Positions 34,401 to 46,464 of a stretch of DNA of 64,000 nt are shown one piece after another. Both the position numbers and the translations under genes were made by a program. This stretch comes from Desarmillaria ectypa (taxonomy: Eukaryota; Basidiomycota; Agaricomycetes; Agaricales; Physalacriaceae). Positions within the stretch are counted from its first letter, which is position 1, and each line of letters opens with the position of its first letter. A model generated the notes under the pieces. That model searched no databases, had not been told where the DNA came from, and worked only from the letters and a program-made list of their open reading frames with translations. The stretch spans positions 372,001 to 436,000 of the forward strand of contig JAUDYN010000013.1 of assembly GCA_030407005.1 (NCBI GenBank), in the 5' to 3' direction.

Positions 34401-36186
34401 ACCTGCTCAGCTGATGAGATGATCATGACCAAGGAAAAGGAGACAACTATGATGTGGTAGTATTTCTTCCAGCACATTTCTGGGCACTTATGCTACCCAT
34501 CAACACTGAGGAACAAGGCAAAATTTGAGATGTAACATGACAAAAGGACTGATGGGATCATGGGATCACTAATTCCCTTGATCATGAACAGGGAATTACC
34601 CAAGATCAGGGAATTCTGTATTATGACAGATGCATATACATTCCTAGAGATGAAAGCCTACAAGGCAAAATCATTGCCCATTGCCATGACCATATCATGG
34701 CAGGACATCCTGAAATAGCAAAAACCACCAAACTTATACTATGCAACTATTGGTGGCCCAAACTGAAGAAGGATATAGAAAGGTAGGGGTGCAAAACCTA
34801 TCAGCATACCAAGACTAGTATGCAAGCAAAGGTCATACTCCTATACCCAAACACCATTCCCATTGCATCCTGGACCCATATCTCTGTCAACATGATCACT
34901 AGACTTCCTGAGTCCAATGGATATGATGCACTATTAGTCATAGTGGACAGATTTTCCAAGACTATCATACCAGTCACATGCCATGAAGAACTTTCAGCCA
35001 AAGGATGGGCACAAATTCTTTGCAACTATATCTATTCCAAACATGAAATGCCTCAGATGGTCATCTCAGACTGTGGACCCCAATTCATCTCAATCTTTAT
35101 GAAAGACCTTTATCAGATGTTGAACATCACTCTGAACACTTCCACTGCCTACCATCCATAGACTGACAGACAGATGGAGCAAGTAAATCAGGAGATTGAA
35201 AAATATCTCCAGATTTTCATCAATCATCAACAAGATGACTGGAGTGAATGGTTACCAATGGTGGAATTTGCCTATAACAATCATGTACACTCAGCCATAG
35301 GTAAAAGTCCATTTATGATCCTTTACAGAAGAAATCCCTGAATTATACCCAGTTCAGTGCAGGAAACCCTGTTTGCCAATCCAACAGCCATGGAATTCAC
35401 TGAAACCATGGCACAGGTCTAAAGAAGGTACATGATGCATTGGAGAAAGTAGCCAACCAAATAAAGGGACAATATGACAAGAGAAAAAGAGCAGTGCAAA
35501 ATTACCAAGTCAGTGATAAGGTCTGGTTAGACACCAGTAATCTTCATCTACCACAACCAAAGAAGCAGCTCAATGACAAATGAATGGGACCATTTGAGAT
35601 TCTCAAAAAAACTGGAGTGGCAGCATATAAACTAAAATTACTGCCACATTGGAAAATCCACCCCCATTTCAATGAGAAATTGCTAATACCCTATCTCATG
35701 CCCACTTTCCCCGATCAACAATTACCACCACCCCTGCCTCCTGACCTCATCAATGGACAAGAAGAGTATGAAGTTGAAGAGGTACTGGATTCCCAGATAT
35801 GGCATATACAAGCAAAGAAGGGACAATGATCCAAGGTAATAACAGATTATTTGGTCAAATGGAAGGGCTGGACTTGGGAACACAATTTCTGGGTCAGAGA
35901 GACTGAGATGGCAAATGCACAGGATGCAATTGCTGAATACAAGAAAAACATACAACAAGGATGAGTCATAGACATCACCAAAATTGTAACACAAGACAAA
36001 GTGGTGGCCACCATCCTTGATCACGAATACTCAGAAAATGGAGACATTGCTTATCTGGCACAATGAAGAGATGGAGTTCAACAATGGATAAAGAATCTGG
36101 ATTAGAATCAATGAAAATCATTATTGGATGCATACTGGGCCATCAAAGTAGCATCCCAATATGACACCCCTGAAGAAGAATCTTAG
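31445..36186 (+). pseudogene. pol: Element II pol, heavily decayed
   Basis: Homologous to element I pol along its length: LLDSD protease (active Gly lost) near 32540, YLDDILIF at about 33625, RNase H (TKALTVTE-like block near 34150), integrase core with C-x2-C region near 34790 and the DSMITRLPES/SDCGPQF blocks (about 34890-35090), chromodomain near 35760-35920 and the second chromodomain-like module to TAG at 36184. There are stops of all three types and several frameshifts. Pol is in the -1 frame relative to gag, as in I and III. CpG is nearly absent over the whole 4.7 kb. Confidence 0.9.
32222..32235 (+). promoter_or_regulatory. Candidate central polypurine tract, element II
   Basis: CTAACAAGAGGGTA, at the position of the element I internal tract, with one G-to-A change in the purine run. 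Confidence 0.4.
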
Positions 36187-36203
36187 CAGTTGGGACAACT
36201 GCT

Positions 36204-36218
36204 TTAACAAGGGGGTAA
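36204..36218 (+). promoter_or_regulatory. 3' polypurine tract, element II
   Basis: TTAACAAGGGGGTAA next to the 3' LTR, unchanged despite the decay around it. Confidence 0.85.
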
Positions 36219-36590
36219 TGTTATGATTTTTCCACTTTTTACTCCTATCTCATCTTATCCCATCCATCAATCAACATCCAATATTCATTGATATCCATGG
36301 TGATGCTGCACAATAGCCTCACCATACTCATGCACCAAGCATGCCATCTTCTTTGTTCTCACATGGACACCTCATGGTTATGGTGGTATATTTAGATCTT
36401 CATTCTAATATATAAGTCAAATAGTTTATGCTGTATACTCTCCATCTTTCAACTAAAGTTAATCTTCATACCACATATCCTCCACACCAGACCTGAAGAC
36501 TATAGCCATAACCTTAGGGTGATTGTCTGAATGCAAGACAGCCCTTAGGATTACACATGTCTGCAGATCATATGGACTGTGGGTCTAACA
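36219..36590 (+). repeat. 3' LTR of element II
   Basis: 372 bp, TGTTATGATTTTTCC to GGTCTAACA, followed by GCAGC. It shows the uninterrupted ACAAT site that element I used in the 5' LTR. Confidence 0.9.
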
Positions 36591-37082
36591 GCAGCTGGTC
36601 CTATGTCAGCTATCATTCAGCTTGTTTCTTGGTATTGGCTTCTCAGCATCCTGACTAAGGCCAGCAGAGAGTCTGGTAGAGATTGGATAGGGAGTTAGAA
36701 AGGATGCAGCATATGATAAGAGTACTGAGAGAATTGTTTATTAAATAAAAGTATTGCTTGTTCTGTCATGGTATGCCTAGTAATAGCCTCCCTCACTATC
36801 AGGCTCTTGGTATCCTGCCACAACCTCCCCATTGGAGACAGCCTCCAAGTCAGATCTGAGGTAAGGACCATATAATGACTGGACAAGATTTTCATAAATT
36901 CTTCATCCAATGCTGACTGGATCTCCTCATCCATCAGTGATGTTTCTCCAATGCTCAAGATGATGCTCAGCAAGAGGGATATCTTGGATGCCTCTTTGAA
37001 TCACTTCTTACCAGTGTCACTCATACTCAGTTGACCATCAGCCTCCATAAGTAATGCACTCAGTGGCATCAAGCAGTGGCAG
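36591..37082 (-). pseudogene. gag: Element V gag remnant, part 1 (N-terminal)
   Basis: Continues the minus-strand gag cut by element II. A 92-codon frame (LLSIILSIGETSLMDEEIQS) is homologous to element IV at about 13870-13950. It begins with the GCAGC duplication and ends at LTR-B copy 7, beyond which no further gag is recognised. Confidence 0.75.
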
Positions 37083-37994
37083 TGAGGTGCTTGATAATGG
37101 CAAGTGACAAAAGAGTTAAGAAATGGCAATGAACACCAATCACACTAAACCTCTCACTACTCTATGCTTAATCACCAATATATTGAATTTGGGTGGTTTT
37201 AAGTATGATGGAAGCACTCTGCAGACTTTAATAATCAAGTAAAGTTGTTTAAAGACATTTTATTTGTTACTAGTGAGTTATACAAAGTACTACTCACATT
37301 AGCAGAGTTGGTAAGACACAATTGGATAAAGAATAACTTGGTTTTGAGCTACTGCACTTGTTCTGACTGAAACTGCTTTGAACTAGCTACTACTAGTGAG
37401 GGCTCAACTGCAGGGTTAGCTTGCCTGGTGCACATGAGCACCCATCTCACTACTTATATACTACTAATAAAAGTACAAAATCTATAAATATCATCTGAAT
37501 ATAGGGTATATTGGTAAGAATTTCTTGGCTAGTCATGAATAATCATGAATAATCATGCAATAGTTGGTCTAGAGGCTCTACAAGTGTCCCTTTCTATACT
37601 CTTTGCCCAACTGCATGCCCTAGTGATGCAGTTATATGAATCACCAGATATTTGTGCCTGTAACAGCTATCCAATCATGATTGAGGGTGCAGTCCAGCTA
37701 CAGTAGTATTGATCATAAGAGATCTATATTGCAATAGTCAGATCTAGGCTCAAGGTTAATCCATTCCTAAGTTATTTCTAAGTCCTGTTTCAAGATTGCC
37801 ATGTGACTAGTTATCCTGACTTAGGCATTTATGCCCAGTCCAGTTTGCTAGTGACAGAACTTGATGAGATATGTGTACTCTGCTCCTGGTTTTGGTCTGC
37901 TAGTAGTATCCTTCATTTACTAGTGGCTGTGTTTAACAGGTTTCTGCTAGCATTCAATGTTTACTAGTCTAGCCAGTAAATTTAACCTACTAAT
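37083..37994 (-). repeat. Solo LTR-B, copy 7, left part
   Basis: TGAGGTGC (for TGATGTGC) on the plus strand. The copy is interrupted at CTAAT by element III and resumes at 46854. Confidence 0.85.
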
Positions 37995-38410
37995 TGTTAT
38001 GATTTTTCCATTATCTTATCTTATCAGAGTCATATCCATGACTCATCCATCTAATCAGTCCTAGTATCCATCTCGTATCAGCGTACTCACCAACCACCAC
38101 CCTTGTTCTCATGCAAAGACACCCCACACTCTTCTCATTGGACCATGATCCTTCTGGATCCACCTTACTTCAACACTGTTCCAGCATGGACCATACCATT
38201 TCATCTAAATATAACACCATACTTACAGTATATAAGTAGAGTAAACTTCACCATTGTACTCTATCTTTTGACTAAATTACAATCATATACTTTCTATTCA
38301 CACACCAAAGACCTAGCCCAAGTCTCTATACTGAGTGACTGCCTGAACATGAAGCAGCTCGAGAGACCAAAGCTTATGTCCCAAGTCATGTGATAGACAA
38401 GGATGTAACA
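37995..38410 (+). repeat. 5' LTR of element III
   Basis: TGTTATGATTTTTCC to GATGTAACA. TATATAAG is at 38229-38236 and the predicted transcript start TATCTTTTGACTAA at 38262-38275, 33 nt apart. Confidence 0.9.
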
Positions 38411-38424
38411 TCAGTTGAAAGATA
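38411..38424 (+). promoter_or_regulatory. Primer-binding site (self-priming), element III
   Basis: TCAGTTGAAAGATA directly follows the LTR. As RNA it pairs with 38262-38275 by 11 Watson-Crick and two G-U pairs, with one mismatch. Confidence 0.8.
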
Positions 38425-38468
38425 CCCCACCACTTCTCCTATGCCAGCTATAAAAGAAGCATTCCCCT

Positions 38469-38648
38469 ATGACCAATGAAGAAAACTGACAGAACCCAAG
38501 AACCATCTCTCTCAGTGTCACAATCAGCAGTGCCATACTCCTTTCCTTTTTTACCATCCTCGCTGTACTAATCTATGAAGAGGGAATCAGAACTTTACTC
38601 CATCAAAGGAGAATTTGATGCCTGCAACTTCCACCCTGACCACCCCAA
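38469..38648 (+). pseudogene. gag: Element III gag, N-terminal remnant
   Basis: MTNEEN, a TGA, then TISLSVTISSAILLSFF continuing TILAVLIY and the acidic EEG: the same membrane-like segment as in elements I and II. It is cut at 38648 by LTR-B copy 8. The region up to the zinc knuckle is missing. Confidence 0.8.
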
Positions 38649-40038
38649 TGATATGCCATCTACACATTCACACCTAGATTTTGCAATTTTGTAACAATAC
38701 TATTGTACAATCTATCCTATACTAGTTATACATAGAGGACTATAGCTGAGGCTTCCAGCTGATAGTTAAAAGCAGTAAGCAACTAGTAGAGCCAGGACTT
38801 AGATGCAACACCATTAGTGGGTTAAATCTACCAGCTGGCCAGACTAGTAACTTGAATGCTAGCAGGACTAAGTGAAATACAGCCACTAGCAAACAAAGGA
38901 TGCTACTAGCACACCAAAACCAGGAGCAGAGTACACAGATCTCGTCAAGTTCTGTCACTAGCAGCCCAGACTGGGCATAAACACCTAAGTCAGGATAACT
39001 AGTCACATGGCAATCTTGAAACAGGACTTAGAAATAAATTAGGAATGGATTAACCTTGAGCCCAGATCCAACTATTGTGATATAGATCTCTTATGATCAA
39101 TACTAGTGTAGCTGGACTGCACCCTTGATCATGATCGGATAGCTGTTACAGGCACCAATATCCGGGTATTCATATAACCGTGTTACTAGGGCATGTAGTT
39201 GTGCCAAGGGTGCGGAAAGACCAACTGTGGAGTCTCTAGACCGAATATTTGAAAAGAAAACAGACTAGACCAACTATTGTGTGATTATTCACCATTATTC
39301 ATGACTAGCCAAGAAATCCTTACCAATATACCCTATACCCAGATGATATTTATAGTTCTGCCTCAGTAGTATATAAGTAGTAGGATGGGCACTCATGCAA
39401 AGCAGGCAAGCCATCCCTGCAGTTGAGCCCTCACTGGTAGTAACTGGTGTCCCCAATTAAAGGCTTTTGTGCTTAACCTCGATGAAGTGATTAATAGTCG
39501 CTAAGTCACCCATAGTATTGCATTGAATTGAAGTCCATTAGAGTCACTGTTGTGTCCTGCAAAGGTCCGGAGTGTTTTGAAGTTAGTTCAAGCAAAGTTC
39601 TTGGAGTTATAGTATTATTCTTAGGCCAAGAGTGCCACTAGTTAGCCAAGAGTGTGGCTAGTCAAGTGTTTATCACTTGTAGGAAGCAGTATAGGGCCAA
39701 GAGTGCCATCAGTTTATTCTTAGGCTAAGAGCGCCACCAGTCTGGAGCAGTTTCAGTCAGAATGAGCACAGTAGCTCAAACCAAGTCACTCTTATCCAAT
39801 TGTGTCTTACCCACCCCACTAGTACGAGTAGTACTTTGTATAAACTCACTAGTAACAAATAAAATGTCTTTAAGACAATTGTACTTGATTATTGAAGTCT
39901 GCACAGTGCTTCCATCATACTCAAAACCGCCTGAATTCAATATTGGTGATTAAGTGTAGAGTAGTAAGAGGTTTAGTGTGATTGGTGTTCATTGCCATTC
40001 CCTAATTCTTTTGTCACTCGCCGTTACCAAGCACATCA
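38649..40038 (+). repeat. Solo LTR-B, copy 8
   Basis: 1390 bp, TGATATGCC to AAGCACATCA. Flanks CCAA and ATGA do not match and correspond to distant gag positions, so a gag deletion through LTR-B recombination is likely. Confidence 0.85.
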
Positions 40039-40189
40039 ATGAGCAGAGGGAAGATGCTTCAGGTGCAACAAGAAAGGTCACCTGAGCAAGGACTGTCCTA
40101 GAAGAAAAGAGTTCAAGGACATTCAGTCAGTAGGGCCCACTAATGAAGTGGTGCCACCTATAGCCAAGATTGAAGAGGCAAAAGACTAG
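40039..40189 (+). pseudogene. gag: Element III gag, zinc-knuckle remnant
   Basis: CFRCNKKGHLSKDC keeps all four metal ligands (C-x2-C-x4-H-x4-C). A stop follows at the next codons (CPRRK to C, stop). Ends KIEEAKD and TAG at 40187. Confidence 0.85.
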
Positions 40190-40221
40190 GTTGACAAGGG
40201 TTTGATTCCCCTTGCTCAACC
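40189..40221 (+). promoter_or_regulatory. gag/pol junction stem-loop, element III
   Basis: GGTTGA (from the G of TAG) pairs 6/6 with TCAACC at 40216-40221, and the inner CAAGGG pairs with CCCTTG. This is the most stable of the three versions. Confidence 0.7.
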
Positions 40222-40260
40222 AAGTCTCTCAATGGTGAGTCCTCAGCTTCCATGGGTCGG

Positions 40261-41719
40261 TGATATGCCGTCTATGCATTCACACCTAGATTTTGCGATT
40301 TTGTAACAATACTATTGCACATCTATCCTATACTAGTGATACATAGAGGACTATAGCTGAGGCTTCCAGCTGATAGTTAAAAGCAGTAAGCAACTGGTAG
40401 AGCCAGGACTTAGATGCAACACCATTAGTGGGTTAAATCTACCAGCCGGCCAGACTAGTAACTCGAATGCTAGCAGGACTAAGTGAAATACAGCCACTAG
40501 CAAACGAAGGATGCTACTAGCACACAAAAACCAGGAGCAGAGTACACAGATCTCGTCAAGTTCTGTCACTAGCAGCCCAGACTGGGCATAAACGCCTAAG
40601 TCAGGATAACTAGTCACATGGCAATCTTGAAACAGGACTTAGAAATAAATTAGGAATGGATTAACCTTGAGCCCGGATCCGACTATTTCGATATAGATCT
40701 CTTATGATCGATGCTAGTGGAGCCGGACTGCACCCTCGATCATGATCGGATAGCTGTTACAGGCACCAATATCCGGATATCCATATAACCGCGTTACTAG
40801 GGCATGTAGTTGTGCCAAGGGTGCGGAAAGACCAACTGTGGAGTCTCTAGACCGAATATTTGAAAAGAAAACAGACTAGACCGACTATTGTGTGATTATT
40901 CACCATTATTCGTGACTAGCCAAGAAATCCTTACCAATATACCCTATACCCAGATAATATTTATAGTTTTGCCTCAGTAGTATATAAGTAGTGGGATGGG
41001 CACTCGTGCAAAGCAGGCAAGCCATCCCCGCAGTTGAGCCCTCACTGGCAGTAACTGGTGTCCCCAATTAAAGGCTTTTGTGCTTGACCTCGACGAAGTG
41101 ATTAATAGTCGCTAAGTCACCCATAGAATTGCATTGAATTGAAGTCCATTAGAGTCACTGTTGTGTCCTGCAAAGGTCCGGAGTGTTTTGAAGTTAGTTC
41201 AAGCAAAGTTCTCGGAGTTATAGTTTATTCTTAGGCCAAGAGTGCCACTAGTTAGCCAAGAGTGCGGCTAGTCAAGTGTTTATCACTTGTAGGAAGCAGT
41301 ATAGGGCCAAGAGTGCCATCAGTTTATTCTTAGGCCAAGAGCGCCACTAGTCAGCCAAGAGTGCGACTGGTCAAGTGTTTATCACTTGTAGGAAGCAGTA
41401 TAGGGCCAAGAGCGCCACCAGCCTGAAGCCGTTTCAGTCAGAACGAGCGCAGTAGCTCAAACCAAGTCACTCTTATCTAATTGTGTCTTACCCACCCCAC
41501 TAGTACGAGTAGTACTTTGTATAAACTCACTAGTAACGAATAAAACGTCTTAAAGACAATTGTACTTGATTATTGAAGTCTGCAGAGTGCTTCCATCGTA
41601 CTCGAAACCGCACGAATTCAATATTGGTGATTAAGTGTAGAGTAGTAAGAGGTTTAGTGTGATTGGTGTTCATTGCCATTCCCTAATTCTTTTGTCACTC
41701 GCCGTTACCAAGCACATCA
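40261..41719 (+). repeat. Solo LTR-B, copy 9 (full length)
   Basis: 1459 bp with perfect TCGG duplications on both sides (40257-40260 and 41720-41723). It is inserted just after the gag/pol junction of element III. It has the highest CpG content of the non-subfamily-A copies and two tandem-repeat units, and is therefore a good reference for the family. Confidence 0.92.
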
Positions 41720-41723
41720 TCGG

Positions 41724-44700
41724 ACTAATTACTATAAACATAGACAATCATCTGCAAATACAAATATATCCACTATGACTTCACAGGCCCTGAAGCTGAA
41801 GAACTCCAAAGAATCGACAACAAACAGGTACATCATCCTCCTGAAAGAAGCTGACATGACTATCTATAGTGAATCCCAAACCCCCAATGAGGTGCAGGAT
41901 TTGCCAGGCAGTGCTGGCACTGCCACGAAGTCCACCGAGCCCACACAGCAGAACTCACCAGATATGTGGGTAAAACCGCAGGCAGAGACTAGTAGGTGAG
42001 ATGCCCTTGGGCCTCTCTGAAGTCTGAAAGTCTCAGCACTCCCAATGAGTCAGGAGACAAGTCCACCAGCCTCGCCAGGGTCAGCAGGGCACCAGGACAG
42101 AGCCTCTCACCAAGGCCAGGATCAGGGCCACATGCTATCCAAACCAGTGGGAGAACAGTCAGTAGTGGAGCTGCAGGCAATGCTGATGAGATTTGCCCTG
42201 GATGCAAAAGCTAAGTACTCTGCTGGAGTGGATAGTAGAAGCGGAACCTCAGAAGCCTCAAGCTGAGTTCAATCCCCTCTCGGGATTGTTTGGGTTCTGA
42301 AAGCAACCCAAGCCAAAGAACAGAGGAAAGCTGCTAGTGCCCAGGCAGTAAAAAGGGGGCACAGAAACAGAAACACCACTATCATCGAAGTACCCAATGA
42401 AGAAGATGACACTGCCTTTAAACTGTGGCAAGCAAGACAGTCCAAAGCCAGTAACCCGACACCTGAAATCCTGCCTAACAAGGGGGTACTGAATCCCAAA
42501 GTCCTGCCAATTACAGAGGCATGTGATCACATATGGTATAAACCATTTGGGATTGACTGGACTCTACATGCAGTTCATAGTACCAAGAATTTGGCAGTTG
42601 CCAAAGCTGTGCTCTCCATGTGGGTATATCCCAAATGACTTCAGGAGATCACTGACGAGCTTGTACAAAGCTTACAAACCAAAGAGAGTTTTGCATGCGA
42701 GTGACTCTACAAACTTCACGAACCAATCTGGTATATTCATGGAACCAAGAGCTCAGGAGAAGACTTTTTGGTGGATATCCAACTCGCTCCCTGCACAGGG
42801 AAGAAGATTTTAACAACCTGCACATTGTTGGATAGTGGCTGCACTGGTAGCTCTATCAACCGAACCTACATCCAACAACACCAGTTGGACACCTGAAAAG
42901 CTGCCTCTCCCATACCTGTCTACAATGCAGATGGAACCTGAAACAAGGCTGGCGATATCACTGAGTTCATGGAGCTCCAAATGACCATTGGAGACCATAT
43001 CAAATGAATTGACCTCGTAGTCATGGATTTAGGCTCCAAGACAGTGTACTTGGGCCATGACTGGCTTAAATGCCACAATCCCCTTGTCAACTGGAAATCT
43101 GGAGTGATGATATTTGGACAATGTCATTGCACAAAAAATCATTTCACTCTCCCTGATTCTGACAAAGAAGACAGATGGGATGAAGAGCTGGAAGAAGGCA
43201 AAACCATTCTAGCAGTAAACATCCAAGAAGAAATCATTATCCGAGCAGTACACCATGCAAATGCAGAAAAACTGAAACAAACCTTTGAGGAGCTCGTGCC
43301 TCCTCAGTATCAAAGCTTTAGAGATTTATTCTCAAAAGAAAGCTTTGATGACCTACCAGAACAAAGACCCTGGGATCATGCCATTGAGCTGACTCCCAAT
43401 GCCAAATCCATGTTAGACTGCAAAGTCTACCTGCTCAACCGAAATGAACAGGAACAACTCAACAAGTTCCTTGATGAAAATCTTGACTTGGGAAGGATCC
43501 AACCTTCCAAATCCCCCTTCGCCTCCCCTTTCTTCTTCATCAAGAAAAAAAATGGTTCTCTACATCCGGTTCAAGACTACCAGAAACTGAATGAAATGAT
43601 GATCAAGAATCATTATCCCCTCCCATTGATCTCTGAGCTTATTGACAAGCTATGCAGAGCAAAGTACTTCTCTAAACTGGATGTTTGTTAGGGATACAAC
43701 AATGTACATATCTGAGAAGGAGACAAAGAAAAAGCCGTGTTCAGAACTAACCAAGGACTCTTTGAGCCTATGGTCATGTTCTTTGGTCTCACCAATTCAC
43801 CAGCCACTTTCCAATGGATGATGAATGATATTTTCAAGGACCTGATCACCAGAGGAAAAGTCACCATCTACCTTGATGATATCCTTATATTCATGAAATC
43901 CTTGTCTGAACACCAAATCATTGTTCAACAAGTCCCACAATGGCTACGAGAAAATAAATTGTTTCTCAAAGCAGAAAAATGTGAATTTGAGGTACTTGAA
44001 ACTGAATATCTTGGAGTCATCATCAGCAAAGATGCGATCCGCATGGATCCAGTCAAAATCTCCAGAATAGCAGAGTGGCCTACCCCCATGAAGAAGAAAG
44101 AACTCCAATCTTTCCTAGGATTCACAAACTTCTATTGCAAGTTCATTTGCAATTACTTGAAACTCGTATGACCCCTCACTCAATTAACTGGGAAGGTCAA
44201 TTGGATCTGGGAACCAGAGCAAGAACAAGTGTTCTCACAACTCAAAATGTTGATGATCACGAATGTAGTTCTAACAATCCCCTCCGATGACGGAAAATTC
44301 TGAGTAGAGGCTGATGCCAGTGATGGAGCCATCGGCACTGTTCTAAGCCAAGAACAGAATGGCAAATGGAGGCCTGTTGCTTTCATGTCAAAAGCCTTGA
44401 CAGTCACCAAATGCAATGATGAGATCTATGACAAAGAATTGTTGGCCATCATGCTGGCCTTAGAAGACTGGTGTCATTACCTCATGAGCACCAAAGAAAC
44501 CATTGAAATATGGACAGACCACCAGAATCTTCAGTATTTCTGAAAACTCCAGAAGCTGAATTGTCAACAAGCTCGGTGGGTCACAGAATTAGCTGAATAC
44601 CACTTTATCCTTCAACATAAAGCTGGAGTCACTAATAAAAAGGCAGATCTCCTCAGTCGACAAGATGATCATGATCAAGGAAAGGAAGATAACCAAGACA

Positions 44701-46432
44701 TCATTGTCCTTTCCCCCGAACATTTCCAGGCATTAATACTGCCCACTACTGAAGAACAAACCACATGTATAAGAGATGCAACTAGACAGAAAAGTCAATG
44801 GGACCAAGGAATTGAGAAATCTCTTAACCATGAAAGAGGAATCACCCAAGAAGATGAAATCTTGTGGTATGATGGGCAAATCTACATTCCCCAGGACCCT
44901 TCACTTTGTGGTGAGATCATTTCCCAATATCATGACCATATCACCACTGGACACCCAGGAATCGCCAAGACAAAGGAACTCATTCTTCATGAATACTGGT
45001 GGCCAAAGATGAAAAGAGATGTTGAATCCTATATCAAGGGATGTGAAACATGTCAAAGAATGAAGAGTGACATGCAGGCCAAGGCGGCTCCTCTTCATCC
45101 CAATGCCATCCTGGACACCTCATGGACCCATATTTCTGTTGACATGGTCACTGGTCTCCCGGAATCAGAAGGCTTTGATGCTTTACTCGTCATCATAGAC
45201 TGATTCTCCAAGAACATAATTCTCATTCTGTGTAATGAAGAGTTATCTGCTGAAGGATGGGCCTTAATGCTCCGCAACCATGTATATGCAAAACATGGAA
45301 TGCCCCAAGTGGTGATATCAGACCGAGGACCCCAGTTCATATCCACATTCATGAAGGAACTCTATCAAATGATGAACATCACACAAAATGCCTTGATGGC
45401 ATATCATCCTCAGACAGATGGACAAACAGAGAGAGCCAACCAGGAGGTTGAGAAACACCTCCACATCTTTGTTAACCATCATCAAACTGACTGGGTGATA
45501 TGGCTACCCCTTGCAGAATTCGCTCACAACAATTGAATCCACTCAGCCACTGGAAAAAGCCCATTCATGGTTCTTTACAGATGGAATCCCTGACTCATTC
45601 CAGAATCAATCCAGAAAATGAGCTTTGCCAATCCTGCAGCCATCAACTTCACTGAAACCATGGTCAAAGTCCATAGAGAAGTACATGACACCTTGGAGAA
45701 GGCAGTGGCACAAATGAAGGTGCAATATGACAAAAAGAAACAATCACCACAGGAATATCAAATCGGTGATAAGGTCTGGCTCGATACTGCCAACCTTCAT
45801 CTTCCACAACCAAAGAAAAAGCTTGACAACAAATGAATGGGACCATTTGAGATCATTGAAAAATCTGGAGCAGCAGTGTACAAACTAAAGCTGCTGCCTC
45901 ATTGGAAGATACACCCCTGATTTAACAAAAAACTATAACTCCCTATATCACACTTTCATTCCCCAATCAACAACAACCACCACCTCCTCCACCAGATCTC
46001 ATCAATGGTCAAGAGGAATATGAAATCGAAGAAGTCTTGGATTCATGCACTCAAAAAGTATGCTCCAAAAGAGGACAGCCATCCAGAGAAGTCACAGACT
46101 ATCTGGTCAAATGGAAAGGTTGGACCAGAGAACATAACTCCTGGGTTAGAGAAACTGAGATGATGAACACTATGGAAGTGATCAAAGAGTACCAGGCTAG
46201 CATAAACCATGCTATATACACTCCCAAAATCATAACCAAGGACAAAATAGTGGTCAAGATCCTTGATCACAAATACTCTGACAAGGGTGATGTTGCATAC
46301 TTGGCTCAATGCAAGGATGGATATCAAAAGTGGATCATCAACCCAGATAAAGACATATGGAAAATGCTGACTGATCAGTACTGGACCAGTCAAATCAAAA
46401 CACAATTCAACACCCCCAAAGAAGAACCTTAG
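41724..46432 (+). pseudogene. pol: Element III pol
   Basis: Starts with TNYYKHRQSS and TNRYIILLKEAD, then protease LLDSG near 42830, RT from about 43400 with YLDD near 43870, RNase H (SKALTVTK region near 44400), integrase C-x2-C near 45045 and the SVDMVTGLPES, SDRGPQF and QTDGQTER blocks (D, D, E intact), chromodomain at about 46020-46190 and the second module to TAG at 46430. Stops are mostly TGA or TAG in positions that are Arg, Gln or Trp elsewhere, and there is a frameshift near 45925. The frame relation to gag is -1 after subtracting LTR-B copy 9. Confidence 0.92.
42475..42488 (+). promoter_or_regulatory. Candidate central polypurine tract, element III
   Basis: CTAACAAGGGGGTA, 13/14 identical to the 3' tract of the same element at 46450-46464. 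Confidence 0.5.
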
Positions 46433-46449
46433 CAGTCAGGACAACTGCT

Positions 46450-46464
46450 TTAACAAGGGGGTAA
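46450..46464 (+). promoter_or_regulatory. 3' polypurine tract, element III
   Basis: TTAACAAGGGGGTAA abutting the 3' LTR. Confidence 0.88.

Larger units (their letters stand above)
17231..36590 (+). mobile_element. Element II: old chromovirus, disrupted by element I
   Basis: 5' LTR 17231-17331 plus 28742-29017 (about 377 bp), 3' LTR 36219-36590 (372 bp), TSD GCAGC. It holds a self-priming site, gag fragments, pol and a polypurine tract. The order of events is readable: it inserted into element V gag, was later split within its 5' LTR by element I, and lost most of gag between LTR-B insertions. Pol has stops in every domain and very few CpG, so it is dead and old. Confidence 0.9.
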
